Origin: Exophiala sp. HKRS030
Taxonomy: Eukaryota > Ascomycota > Eurotiomycetes > Chaetothyriales > Herpotrichiellaceae
NCBI GenBank assembly: GCA_023897205.1
Contig: JAHWDD010000035.1
Span: 373,175-437,174 of the forward strand
Length of the DNA: 64,000 nucleotides
Direction: 5' to 3'
Shown here one piece after another: positions 52,285-64,000 of this stretch. Positions within the stretch are counted from its first letter, which is position 1. The number at the start of each line of letters is the position of its first letter. The position numbers were made by a program, and so were the translations under genes. Below the pieces are notes generated by a model that searched no databases, had not been told where the DNA came from, and saw only the letters and a program-made list of their open reading frames with translations.

Positions 52285-52947
52285 ATTCGGACTTCTGACA
52301 GAGTGAACCGGGGGTGAGCAAGGCGCCATCGCCCCGTTTCCCGGTCGAGGGTGAGGCCCGAGCAGTTTTTCCAGAAGACTAGAGACTTAGAGACGAAGGT
52401 AGTCATCTAAGACAAATACCCACTTACAGGAATCCTATTGATCTTACAATGCCACTTATTAAGCTAACATAGTTTTACAGCACTTGCGCTTCTCCACGAC
52501 GCGTTTTGCCGACCACATATCCGATGGGTAACCAGGTTAATGAAGTGGATAGCTCGAAGCCGGCTCTTCGTTTCAGGCCAATGGTTCTTGAACGATCTTA
52601 ATCTCCACGCTTTAGCATTAGCAAAGAATAGAGATCCGGCCCCGTCACCTCGTCGATGCTCTACAATAAGGCTATATCAATGTCCACCAACCTGACACCC
52701 GTGGATGGGTGAACGCGAGTACCACAATAAGCACAACTGACAAGATATTTGGCGGCTTACTTTCACGAAAAGCTACGAAGTTATTACAAGTATGACTCTC
52801 TGGGACTTCCCTCTCGCCACCTCTTATAAGCCTTGTCTTCTCACCGTCCGTTCGGGAACGCAATACGTCTTGGTGGTTGTATGTGTAGGAATTTTTGTGG
52901 TGAGACTGGCCCCTTTCAATATATACTTGCCTAAACAAAGCATGTAG
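52285..52947. other. No gene seen
   Basis: Interrupted frames; a first exon of the transporter pseudogene would be expected here but was not found. Confidence 0.3.
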
Positions 52948-54343
52948 GATATTTTCGTCTATGGTGTCGTGGTTCCCATCTTACCCTTCTCACTTGAGGA
53001 ACGGGCGGGTGTGACAGGTGCAGTTGCTCAGCGATGGGTGTTGACATTACTTGCCGCCTTTGGAGCCTCATTCATGATATCATCTATCTTATGCGGTTTC
53101 TTGTGCGGCCGACTCCGTGCAAGACGAGTTCCACTGCTCTTAGGAGTTCTATCGCTCCTTGGAGGCACGACTGTAGTGTTCTTCACGAGCTCACTCCTAG
53201 TTATGGTTTTGGGCCGGCTGTTGCAAGGGGCTGGCAGCGCTGACACTTGGATTCTCGGCTAAGCACTGGTGACAGAGACGGTGGGTAAAGATTCCGTAGG
53301 ACGCGTTATGGGATATCTCGTGTCTGCGTTCTCACTGAGTAGCTTTGTCGCTCTAGTCCTGGGCGGAGTTATATATTAGGAGGTAGGCTATATGATAGTG
53401 TACGGGATATTAACTGGTTTAATTTGCATTAACATTAGTCTTATCTATTTCCTCGTCGAGCGTTATGAGGTTAGTCGTTAGCCTAATTAAGCTCTTTATA
53501 ACTAAGTAAGGGCTTTATTATCGAGGTTAGAGGTTATATCGACAAGACTTCCGGTAATTAATTTAGTACCCTAGTATACGTTACTAGAGATATATAAGTA
53601 GCTGCGAACTATAGGCAAGTTATTAGCATTCGTGACATATATATTATTAGCCCTCCTAGGAGTTAGTATAGCTTTTGCCGGGCTAACTGCGTTCGAAACT
53701 ACGGTCCCTTAGTTTGTCTCGGAAATCTTTGATTAGAATGCACGTACGGCTGGCTTAGTATTTCTCGCCCTATAAGTCCCGCTAGTTATAGGCGGTTCCA
53801 TAATAGGTAATCAATACATTCTAATATTTATCCTAATATTTCCACTAACTAATCGATACCTTTACAGGTCCATTAGTCGACAAGTATAGTGCTCGATGGA
53901 TTGCTATAGCCGGACTGGCAAGTAGTATCCCGTGGTAGGTCCTTTTGGGTCAGATTAACTATAATTCTTTAACTCAGAAAATCTAGTTCTGTACTTACCT
54001 AGTATTGCTAGGCTTGAGTGTAGTGCTGGTAACTACAGCACTTATAGCGGCTGTTGTAAAGGTTGATTAACACGCTTATATACTAAGCTTTGCCTTCTCT
54101 TCATTCGCTGTCGGTAACGGAGTGACGGTCGGTTCTATATGGTCTGGGCTGGTATAAGCGCAAGGATACTGGGCCACTATAGCGTGGTCGTTCGCCGTTG
54201 CGCACGGTATCGCGGCAATTGTGGTTATGCTCTTCGTGGATGGATGGTTGGGATTGCGTTGGCTTTGTAGTCGCCAAACTCGTAAGACAAGCCCTAATCT
54301 GATACCATCAACCCTAACTAGTCTAACACCTTTACTGGCATAA
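52948..54343 (+). pseudogene. MFS transporter pseudogene, RIP-mutated
   Basis: The start of the match is at 52948, after an AG acceptor-like site, with DIFVYGVVVPILPF (first membrane helix). It continues intact through several helices and LVMVLGRLLQGAGSADTW to TAA at 53260-53262. Further right, transporter-like pieces persist between stops: ALVTETVGKDSVGRVMGYL, then TAG-interrupted helices resembling FVSEIFD, NARTAGLVFLAL and VPLVIGG, and a final FAFSSFAVGNGVTVGSIW with AHGIAAIVVML. This is the layout of a 12- to 14-helix major facilitator. In-frame stops are mostly TAG and TAA, as expected from CpA-to-TpA change. No first exon with an ATG was found. The substrate is unknown. Confidence 0.72.
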
Positions 54344-56020
54344 GGGCGGTTCGATGTTAGTTTGATCTGCTTGTGCCAGATTACAAGAGGTCATCCTACC
54401 ACGAATTGTTTGAAGTGCAACAACTAGCACAACGATACGGGCAAGACTCGGTTAACTATATAGAAATTCATGTTCTGGGTATTCCTAGGCAGCAAACCCA
54501 TCAACAACATAAATGTTTTGTATGCTCGAAGTAACCTAATGCGAATATATAGCGTTGAAAGGTCCCAGATTGAAAAATTTGGAATCTAATCAGTACGTAA
54601 ATGCTACTTTAGCTTGTATGATTACATAGGCGTATTTCATTCTAATGGTGAGAAAATCTAGTCAGCTTAATTTTTTTAATAAGCCAATTGTCCGTGCTTA
54701 TCTCATTCGGGGGCTTCTACACAGCCTAGAACATCTCACAAGAAAATCATCTAAAAATTCGAGGAAGCATACCGGCGGGCCACTAGGGCCTCTCTACCAG
54801 AATTCCATGACAAGCGGTTCAAATCCAATTACAGATTACAACCTCGACACGGCATAGTTCTTTCCAACCCCCATTCACCACTCAAAATGGATGAATGATA
54901 CCAATAGTTTCCCTAAACTCGAACGACTATAACTTTGAAACGTGAATAAGGTGTCCGTGGTCGATTGATTAACGTGGTAGTCCTTTCTTCACGTCGAATT
55001 TTAGGAGCCTTATCTGAGAGATTCGAGGATGTATCAAGCTTAAATAATCGATTGTTTCAGATTAAGGAGGTAGTGAACCATAACAGCCCGGCAGTCAGAA
55101 CTGTAATCCATTTGAGGGCGACGGTTGTTGGTGCACCCCCAGAAAAGGTTGAACCCCGATTGACGTTGACGAAGGCGTAAGCGAGCTTGTCGCTATCTCC
55201 GTTGTATCGCTTGTTAACACCGTTGTCGAGTTGTCTGGTATGGGTGTGGTGGTTGCCGATACCTCTTAATTAATGATCGCAGTAGTGGTTGAAGTGACTG
55301 ATTCGGCTTTGCCTACACAGGTGCCGAACGGTAGTTCTACCTAATCTCTCCAGCTAGACTGCTTCGCAGGTTTCCTAGTCGGCAATAGAGATACACAGTC
55401 ACCTGTTGTAACGCTGAGATCTTCCGTATAGCTAGGTATTATAGGCAATACAGTTACGCTGCTAGAAGTAGCGCTAGCTGTGCTAGACTGCAAATTAATC
55501 GTACTAGATACGTTAGTAGTGCTTGGGGCGGGTTTCATCGTAAGAGAGGTAATCTAACTGATGCTTGAGTATGCAACTCCAGTATTGGGGCCTATAGGCA
55601 GACAGAATTGGAGAGACTTAGACACTCTTCGTATTTTGACTCCAGTCTGCCCATGATAATGAAGGCCCTAAGCTCCCATTAGAAAAATAGTCTCCTTTAT
55701 TGACCTGAATCTAGTTTGGAAGTGTAGAGTGGCGTATATCTCTTGCCACTATGGTCGATACAAACAGTGTTGCCAAAAACGCTGATCGCCGCATGTTTCG
55801 ATCTTTGGTAGCTCTATTTTCGTTGTGAGATGAAAATAATATATATGTTAACGGCGGAATATAGAATTGTCGAGAAATCTTTTGGTCGTTCTATATAGTC
55901 TAATCTAAGCCCCTCGACCAAAGGATGTCTCTCAATACAGGTCTTCTCATCGAATAACTGAGCCTTAGAGCCTTAAAGTTAGCACACAGCCTCATAAACA
56001 AGCTGAAATCGGTAAAATAT

Positions 56021-56142
56021 TGTGAACGACCGAGTGGCTCTAGCGCTGTGCTCTAAAGAAAAAAGGAATTGTCTCAGACGATCCGGGTCTTCTACACAAT
56101 TCCCGGGGTTCGAGGCCAAGTCCCGCTGGGAGCCAGTTTTTT
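56021..56142 (+). ncRNA. Pol III-type unit (tRNA-like)
   Basis: GACCGAGTGG at 56028-56037 fits the A box of a class II tRNA. GGTTCGAGGCC at 56107-56117 is a perfect B box (GGTTCGANNCC). Six T's at 56137-56142 make a Pol III terminator. The acceptor stem does not pair (no 5' partner for GGGAGCCA), so it is not a normal tRNA. A tRNA pseudogene with an intron-like insert, a tRNA-derived SINE or a small Pol III RNA would fit. The GC-rich sequence stands out against its RIP-mutated surroundings. Confidence 0.4.
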
Positions 56143-59100
56143 GATCGGCTGATCGACTTTTACCGAGATGGGCCTGTCTTCATGAGTTGCCTTTCTTGCT
56201 TTCATAAATCCAGCATATTTGCTTGTGCATCCAAGATTTCGAAAATTTTGACCATGTCGAAGTCAGGCCAATTAAATTAGTGGAGAAAGATAATAAAGCT
56301 GCCCTACGCGATCTATCCAGAGTTCGGAAAGTTCAATCAGATACCAGCTTTCAAATTTTAGTACAGTAAACGCTTTTTGCTGAAGCCCTCATGAATGCAA
56401 ACTAGCTAAAGTCCTAACTCAAGCCAAATAGAACAGTCAGTCATTGAAACTTTACTGTATCGCCGTCGTTGCGGTTATGGGGAGTTTTTCATTCTGGCTT
56501 ATCGAGCATCGTTATTTGTCTTAGACTCGTTTGCTTTACCATATATCTTAGTCGTGAAGAGCTAGGAAATTGGGTTGTTCCACCGCCTTATCGTACAGAT
56601 ATGATTGCAAAGCCAGAGCATCTGAGTGACGCCGTGCTAGTGATGGTGCACGCTGTTCTTCTTTTTATAAGTATGTGTAGGAAGTTATTGGCATACGTGA
56701 AGCCTAGAGTTAGAGATGCAAGCGACATAGAACTAGCTAGGTTTGGAAAAGCTATTTGAGTAATTATAGATAATTTATATGCTTTTAACAGCAACAATAA
56801 TCTTGAAGTTTAAGTACGAATAGTGTTAACATCTAAATGATATATATGTTTACCAGTTGATATTGGCCCAGATTTGTGTGAATCTGTAGACACGGCTGTC
56901 GCGTGAAGAGGTGTATAGCGCTGCTTCCAGCCATTTTTTGAAAGATTAAGGAAGGAGAGCAATTAATCGCACTATACTAGTGGGTTGTAGTCTCAAGAGT
57001 GCTCACTAGGCTATCTTGAACTCGTTGTCTGCTTTAGAGACCGGTGGTAACTATTATAGCTTTGGTCGCTATGTAGGTTGACGCGCAAAAGCTGTGAACT
57101 ATATAATTTCTCCTAGAGCAAGGCTACTAGGTCTGGAAGCTAACCCGCTGTCTACTATGCGCAAGGGGTTGTATGCTAGAAGCATTGTCGGTTATATAGG
57201 TCGACTCGCTTGAAAAGTGCTAAGAGCGCATTAGTGTTCCTGGAAACTAGAGCAACGAGCTTAGCATTAGGGATGTCCGTATTTAAGAGCCGAGCCTCTT
57301 CATCTAGATTTACGGCTAGCCGCTCCATAACCTTCCGGCGCAACTCTTCGCGCCATTTATCCTGTCGATAGTTAGTAATAAGTTCTTGCTAATGGGACTG
57401 TACCTATAGCGCTGTCGCTTGGTAATACGCTACGCCCGAACGTAATGGTCGTCTACGGATTATATGCCGTTAGGTATTAATCGAGACCGAAAAGTCTAGT
57501 AGTTAAGGTTATATAGATTTAAACTAGCTAGTTGTAATGCTATATATAATTACGTAGGAGCTCGGGTATAATTAATTTTACTTAGTTACCCTTACCCGTA
57601 AAATACTAGTATATATGTAGTACTTGACTTCGATTCCTCCTTCCGTTAGAAGACGAAGTTTAGCGCCGCTAAATATTAGTGCCTTAGTTTATTAGAAGTA
57701 AATAAATCTTACCTCCTAAAGATAGAGCGATATGCGGCAGGGCTTGGGGAAGGCTTTAAATCTAAATTATTATTAAGTTTTTAACCTAAATAGTGCCCTC
57801 GGAGAAACGTTAAGAGAGATTATCGCCTAGAGCGCCGTAAACTTGAACTAGAGCACTTTCCAAAGTAGTTTTCCGTACTAAAATTAGAACACTTATTGCT
57901 ATGGGGTTACAAATTTAGTGGGAGTTTGCGTATTGCCGAGCGGATACCTATTTCCGTCTTTGACTCGACCGAGCCGAGCAAGTTAGGGATGATTAAATCC
58001 TCGGCTCTTCCACCTACGGCAATATATTATTTGCTTCCTGGATCCGGCAAAAGCTAAGAATACTTTACCAAGCCAAGGTTTTAGGTATTATTAACTAAAG
58101 GTTTTTTAGTTCCCGTAGCTCTAATAATTAGGGTTATAGAGGATAGTATAGGTGGTTAAGAGGTAAGTTAATTATATATTCTATTTATAGTATAATATAG
58201 CACCGAAGTATAATATTAGATAAATCCTTATTCCGAGTAGAATTGCTAAATTATTAGCTTCCCTTAGATTATAGCGTAATCATGGTAATCTTTGCTAAGG
58301 ACTAAAGTTTTTTAATAGAAAAGCTAACTTATACGAAGCTAATGAAATTAAAGTCGTTGGCACAAAAAATGCTTTAGCGTAAATATTAATATGAAAATTT
58401 GCGAGACCTAGCTCCGATATATAAAAGTAGAACCCCGTATTTTAGATAAATAAAAGATAATTATGGCCGGCTTTAGGCGTAAACTAGCATGCCTATCTTC
58501 TAGCTTATTATTTTACGACTCCGATTAGCAAGAATACGGCGTGGTAGCTAGTCCTATATTTTTAAACAAGGTTAGCCGAAACCGGTATTTCCACGTATTA
58601 GAAAGATTACCACTTATAAAGGTATTAGGATGAGTCTACTACGGTTTTAGAGAGTCTACTTAAGGGCTATAATTTCCCTAGGATAGACTAAGACTAAAAT
58701 ATTTCTCGATATCTCTATAATATTGCTAGCTATCCGAGGCTAATATTAGGTACGGCTCTATATTTAGCGATATTATAGGGCTACACCGGAGCGGTTACTT
58801 ACCTTCTATAGGTACTAAATATCGATGTTAATTTAGGGTATCCACTATAGCGCGCTGCCGTTACCGGTTAATCTAGCCTCGTTCGCATACTACTAGAATA
58901 TCTAGGCATTAATATTAATCTTAGATACGGATCTACGCCGCTATAGGCCGCTGCTATTCTAGGCCATAGTAACGTAATTTATAAACTTTTAAAGCACTCT
59001 AAAATTAATGTGAATGCTTAGGTAGGTAAGCTTAGTGAAAATGCCGAAGAGTATTCTATAGTAAGTTCGTCTTATGATACTCTTTAATTAGATCCTCTGT

Positions 59101-61470
59101 TGGGACTGCCGTATGATAAGATTCGTCAAGAGGCATAGAAGCATATGGGACAGTGCGCCTCGAAGGTCTATATAGTTTACATTCGATAGCAGGAGATAAC
59201 TAAGATGGGTTGATAGATTAGATAAAGCTGGTTTACATAGGTACAGAATTACGCTATGCTGCTTTAGTCCTTGGAGTTTGTGAGTAATTGTCTTTGTTTT
59301 AGCCCTCTGAGTCAATTTTTGAGGAATGATTTCGTTTCCTAGCGATTAATGTCCCATCTCGAAGGTTACACGCCTAGTAGATAGTGAGGATACGTCAGGG
59401 CATAATACGACACATGTCGTATACTAATGTGATGGTGACTTAAATTGCCTCTGATTGCGGGTACCGCCTTAGTCGGCAATTGAAACGGAGAATTTAAGAG
59501 CTTACGAGCCAAAAGATAGTCGCGTGATTTTAAAGGGGCTCAGCCTGACAGGAATACGTTGAAGCAAAGAGACAAGCACTAGCAATCTTCATGTATATAT
59601 GTGTGTGCCAAATTTTACTAGGAGAACGCGATGTCCACGACCCGCCAAGGGTCATGTCTCTAGTGCATGATGTAGGCTCTATGTCATGAGTTATAGCAAT
59701 AGGTAACATTTTCCGCATTATCTATTCACTAGTCTTGTAGACTATATGACAGCAATATGAGTTGGCTTCAACTTTGATGAACGTGCAATATTGGGCCGCC
59801 ACGGACGCATATCTAAATTATATGCGTAGTTCGGCGTTATCTTGCTAATGCCCTAAGCTTAAATCAAGACTAAGAGAGTTAGACTACATCGAATGCAAGA
59901 GTAAGGGTAGGTATATTGAATATGTATTTAATCTGAGTAAGTAGTACCTAAAATAGCTCGCAATACCTTGGACTTAACCCATAATTAGCTAACAAGCCTG
60001 ATTCCGTAAGTAGTTTTAACAATATAAATTAGTTCAACGCTGTAGTAGCTTTGTGAAACCATAGGCGCTTCCATCGTATCGACGAATTTGTGTACTTATA
60101 GTCTATAATTGCTTAAAAAGAATGCTTCTTTACATTTTTCCTCACACCAGTATGGAGAGAAGGGTTACAACAACTGCAAATAAGTTCGGTCTGTCTAAGT
60201 GAACGATGCCAAGTGGTTGAGGTGTGCCAACCCTCCTAAAATAGTTACAATTTACTTTTCGGATACTAAAATTTCAAGGCTTTGGTTGCCTAGAACGATG
60301 CTTAGCTATTCTTGCTCTGCAAGGATTCGGATATAAAGCCCGGTTATCTCTAGAACGTAATAGCTCTGGTGATCCTAATGTGGCTTAGGTGTAGGTTCCT
60401 GGATGCCATGAAACTAGGCAAAGCTCTAAATTGGCTCTAGGAGACAATCGAGTGCTATCCAGTACTTCAAGTAATCAATAGAGAGATGGCCGGTTCTACC
60501 GGTATTATTTCGTTATATTTCAGATATAGTGAATTGTATATTTACAATGGTATTTAGAGCAAACTTAACCTATATCTTGGGATCTACCAAATATATCGCA
60601 TCTCGTGCTGCAAGCTATCTTAGCCGGAATGAACACGATAGCACTACAGTACCTGCCACGTTACTTGTAATGTGTTAAAACTTCCTGTGCTTGCCATGAC
60701 ATAGGGTCGTGGTACCTAGATTTCGGAAATATCACTCGGCTGATTCATCAGCAAGAGAGCTCAACCGAATGCCCTCTTATAGCTTAGCAAGACCGGGCTA
60801 AGGTCTAACCGGTCATCAGCAACCCGTGTTCTAATATCCACGATGTTTTCATCCAAGTAATTTTTAACCAAGCCCTGGAAGTAGATCACGGCTTTCGTAT
60901 CTTTGGCAAGTCAGCTGATGGGCGTTGACGAACTATCTAATGGGGATGACCATAATCTTTGCCACCTCATGTATATAACTACTAGCAATCCGGATGTCGG
61001 TAAATGCTCTTGCAATTAACCGGTATTAGTAAAATACATGCAGCAAAGCAAAATTGCCGTTATTGATAGCAGCATTTAATAAGATTAGTGAATACGTAAG
61101 ATACTTCGGCGTCTATTTAAAAGTAGAAACTATATATAAGCTCGTTAAAAGCCCTAGTAAAGGTATATAGAGGTTAGCCACAGAATAAACTAAAACTAAG
61201 TTAGAGACCCTACTTGCTTAAAAGCTTTGCTTCCTTTATTAGCCTACTACTATAAGGAGTAGTTATAAGTTATACTCTACGAAACGTACGTTACTCGACG
61301 TCCTATCTTAAATCACGTATATAAATTAACCTTAGAGCTAACTAATATAAGTTATCTAGTTTCTAAGCGAGCTAGTGATGCCGTCGGCTAGTCGAAAGCC
61401 CTCGGTTATTCTAAACTTATAGCTAGCTTTTAATCCTGCCACTAGTATTAACTATAATGTAACCTTATAG

Positions 61471-61900
61471 GAGCTTAAATCTATTTATAAGGAGCTTTAT
61501 ATTTAGCAGTACTATCTTTTCGGCTATATTCGTAAGCTTCGTAAATATATATATTAGATAGGTAATACGCTTTATCGAAAGATCGACTATTACGAAAAGA
61601 TACTTTAGGCCAGACTATACGAGGACGGTAAGAGTACTCGAGCCGTAATCGAAACCTTAACCGATAATCTCCTTAAAGCTACGTAAGTCTATAGGCGGGA
61701 GCTGTTCTAGGCTAAAGAAGTATCTTTACTACCACAGTTGCTCCGTTAGCTAACCGGCCTTGCAATATCTTAGGTGACAAGTTCCGAAGTGATACGGGGG
61801 GAACGCACTCCTAAGCCGGGCCCATCTCGGTCCCCCTAGCTATCTGAAGCGAAGAATAAGCTAACGCAAAGTCCTTAGTTGCGTATAACCGCATAGATAT
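61471..61900 (+). pseudogene. RIP-mutated coding relic
   Basis: One plus-strand frame reads like a charged helical protein (for example YLFGYIRKLRKY, TLYRKIDYYEKIL, STRAVIETLTDNLLKAT) but is cut by about seven TAG and one TAA. No TGA occurs, and the stops sit where Gln (CAG or CAA) would fit. That is the RIP pattern. The original family is not recognised; a fungal repeat-borne gene is likely. Confidence 0.4.
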
Positions 61901-63759
61901 TTGCACTTTCTCATCAAGGTATAGGCGGTTGAGATACTTATTAAGCTTGGATCACTCTTTTAAGCAATCTTGCTGCTTGTGTATAATTAGCTATTACGTA
62001 AACTCTGTGACGAAGAAACTAAGATTAGTTAATTGATCGTCTATATATTTAAATACTCCTTTGTAGGTTAACGCGAATACATTGAGTGCTTGTAGAGCTA
62101 ATGGATCTTGACTGCTATATTATAATGCGTGGCCATAACTTATAAATTAGTTGAGTAGATGTTTAATGTCTTGATTTTACCTGTCTCCGGTAAAGTCTCT
62201 TTAGATGCCGTATCTGAGGAGCATAGCTACTTAGGTGTTTCCTGACTTATTCGAGCTGCCCGTTAATTTTTATAAACTTTAAAAGTATAATAAGTGTTGC
62301 TGGGTTGATAACTTTTAAACCATTAAGACGTTTCTTTTCGTCTGTGTGTATACGAGCTAGATCTCTATAACTAGTTGCCCGTTTATAAATTTTATTCAGT
62401 ATACCTAAGGATGATCGAGAGTTTAAGCTGTATGATAGCTACTAACCTCGGTCTGAGGCAGACGGAGTATTGAAACTAGTAAGTCGTAGCTACTATATCA
62501 TTACTGAACTATTAGCTAACTTTATTCTTGCTAGGTAGCCGTCTGTCTTTCACTAACGCTATCCGCACGTAACACTCGTGCTCTCCCCCCCTCTAAACCT
62601 TTGGTATGCACGAAAATCGTAGTTAAAGAGTAAAGTTAATCTAAGCTTAGCTTAACGAGATTTATAATCTGCTCCGCGATCTGCAATCTAGATTAGTTCG
62701 GGACAGTTTGAATCTCTTACACAATACTCAAGTCGCTGTACAAGCCGATATCTAAAGTTAGATACACTATTTCCACGCCGAGCTGCGTAGCTGTCGTTAG
62801 GATAGCGAATAACGCTTTCGCGCTATAGAGAATATGTTTTACGATACTATTTCCCTCCTGCGAGATGCTATCTAGAGTTTTGCTTCGCGAGACGAAACCC
62901 CGCCCTCGGGTTCGGGTATAGCTGACCCTAAGGAACTTATACTCTCTGCTTCCATAATCGAGGAAGTATATCTCTAGACTATCGCGTTCGGAAAAGCTAT
63001 ATTCATAAGTGGGAATTTAAAGGCAGATTAGCTCTAGTACCATCTGTTAGGTCTTTAGTACTCTAGCATATCCTTAACAAAAGATCCCGGCGAAGCGCAT
63101 AAACTATAGCTAGATCCTCTAAGCTAGCTAATCGTACGCTAGGAGGAATCGTGTGGTGATTATGTTGTAGCTATTTATCTAAGGACCGACCTATTGGTAG
63201 TTACGGGGTCGTTTTATATCTTAGGTTATGCGATACTGTACAGTAGTATTCCCCGGCGACAGATAATCCGCATTTAGATTCTTGACGGGGGAAAGTAATT
63301 TGAGATTAATTCAGTAGTTGAATCTGTGCTAGACTGCCCGGTGAGAGGCTTAATTAATTTGTTTGAGAGAACCTCGTTCTTATCGAAGGCTTAGCAAAAT
63401 TACCGAAATCTAAACTAAATCTTCAATACCAGCCGGAAGCCGAAGGTTGTTAATTACTTTTCGCAGAGATAGAAAGTGGAGAACTCTAGCTAAAAGCATT
63501 ACGGCATAAGGCTCTGGACAGAGCTATTAATCCGGCGGTACCACTTCTAAGGCGCCAGGAAGAGTTTGCCGGACACGGCAAGAAGAAAAACAACAGTAGC
63601 TAGGGGAATACACTAAAAATAGGAATTTCCTATCTTAGAGTATATGTAGAGATTAATACTCTCCTGTTAGGCATATCCTATAAGTTAGGATATTCTCTTA
63701 TAGCAGCAAGGTCTAGCGTTGTCTATATTTTGGAAGGCACCAAGAAATGAAGAGAGAAA

Positions 63760-63906
63760 ATGTGTATATTCCGAACTGCGGCCATCCTGGCCCTGTGCGC
63801 TCTCACGAGCATCGCTGCGATAACACTGATTGTTTTGACAACGTCAACCAATATCTTTACTCAGAATGACGACAGTTCAGACATCCCTCAAGGCAAAGAA
63901 GGATAA
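63760..63906 (+). CDS. Possible 48-residue single-pass membrane protein
   Basis: After the TA-rich block the composition returns to normal. An ORF from ATG 63760 to TAA 63904-63906 encodes a hydrophobic stretch (AAILALCALTSIAAITLIV) after a short basic start, then a polar acidic end. It could be a small membrane or secreted peptide or the first exon of a gene extending past the window. Confidence 0.3.
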   Translation: MCIFRTAAILALCALTSIAAITLIVLTTSTNIFTQNDDSSDIPQGKEG

Positions 63907-64000
63907 GGGAGAAACAGAAGTGCTCGAGACAATCTCGGAAATCGGCAGTTCCCGTCATCGGTGATTTTTGCCGAGAGGCGGCACACTTCTTTGTACAGAT

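Larger units (their letters stand above)
54344..63720. other. RIP-mutated, TA-rich block
   Basis: Over this stretch TpA dinucleotides (TTAG, CTAG, TATA) dominate, open frames are very short, and stretches of protein-like reading are cut by TAG and TAA. This is the look of heterochromatic repeats after RIP. Mutation is already visible from about 53.27 kb, within the transporter pseudogene. Less affected patches occur at about 55.9-56.8 and 59.1-59.7 kb. No intact transposase, reverse transcriptase, integrase or long terminal repeat was recognised. Confidence 0.75.

Noticed and set aside
56021..56142. Ordinary tRNA-Leu or tRNA-Ser gene
   Set aside because: The A and B boxes fit, but the 3' GGGAGCCA has no pairing 5' acceptor strand and the T stem is poor.
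53270..63720. Intact transposon in the TA-rich block
   Set aside because: No transposase, reverse transcriptase, integrase or terminal repeats were recognisable; frames are all interrupted.

Overview
The window looks like an accessory region of a filamentous ascomycete (Pezizomycotina). Introns are 45-75 nt with GTAAGT/GTATGT donors and CTAAC-like branch sites. The gene families are fungal (velvet, Zn2Cys6, fungal APH-type kinases, SRPK-like kinases, patatin-like proteins). The last ~10 kb is a TA-rich block whose broken frames show CAG/CAA to TAG/TAA changes, the signature of repeat-induced point mutation (RIP). No rRNA, CRISPR or bacterial-style operon is present.

Layout. 0.8-5.9 kb: small proteins, a cysteine-containing secreted protein, a C2H2 protein with a TGA-CTA stop context, and an unknown 358-residue protein. 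6.6-13.7 kb: a RING-patatin protein, a compact SET methyltransferase, a 40-codon J-domain piece and a JmjC-like protein. 14.9-19.2 kb: a three-finger C2H2 protein and a CENP-B-type HTH protein. 21-30.4 kb: unknown and membrane proteins, a double Zn2Cys6 regulator, a P-loop fragment and a small velvet protein; three minus-strand genes here share a diverged 3'-flank repeat. 30.67 kb: a perfect 72-bp palindrome between two divergent genes. 30.7-52.3 kb: unknown proteins, a heptad-repeat gene, an APH-family gene, a conserved fungal gene with two in-frame TAGs, a PD-(D/E)XK-like gene, an SRPK-like kinase and a coiled-coil RING protein. 52.9-63.7 kb: an MFS transporter pseudogene running into RIP-mutated DNA that holds one unmutated Pol III-type unit. 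Near 63.76 kb the base composition recovers.

The genes do not form one metabolic pathway. The set is rich in chromatin, DNA-binding and signalling proteins (SET, JmjC-like, CENP-B HTH, velvet, zinc fingers, RING, kinases) and in families common on lineage-specific fungal DNA. Cargo of a giant mobile element is possible, but no captain recombinase or element end was seen.

A caution runs through the annotation. At least 14 places need exactly one extra base in a short mononucleotide run, mostly G/C, to keep an otherwise convincing frame. This is most simply systematic homopolymer under-calling in the assembly, though a mutator history cannot be excluded. Such genes are listed as coding with the break described. 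Genes broken by nonsense codons or by other kinds of shift are listed as pseudogenes where the decay is clear. Intron and start choices were made by eye.
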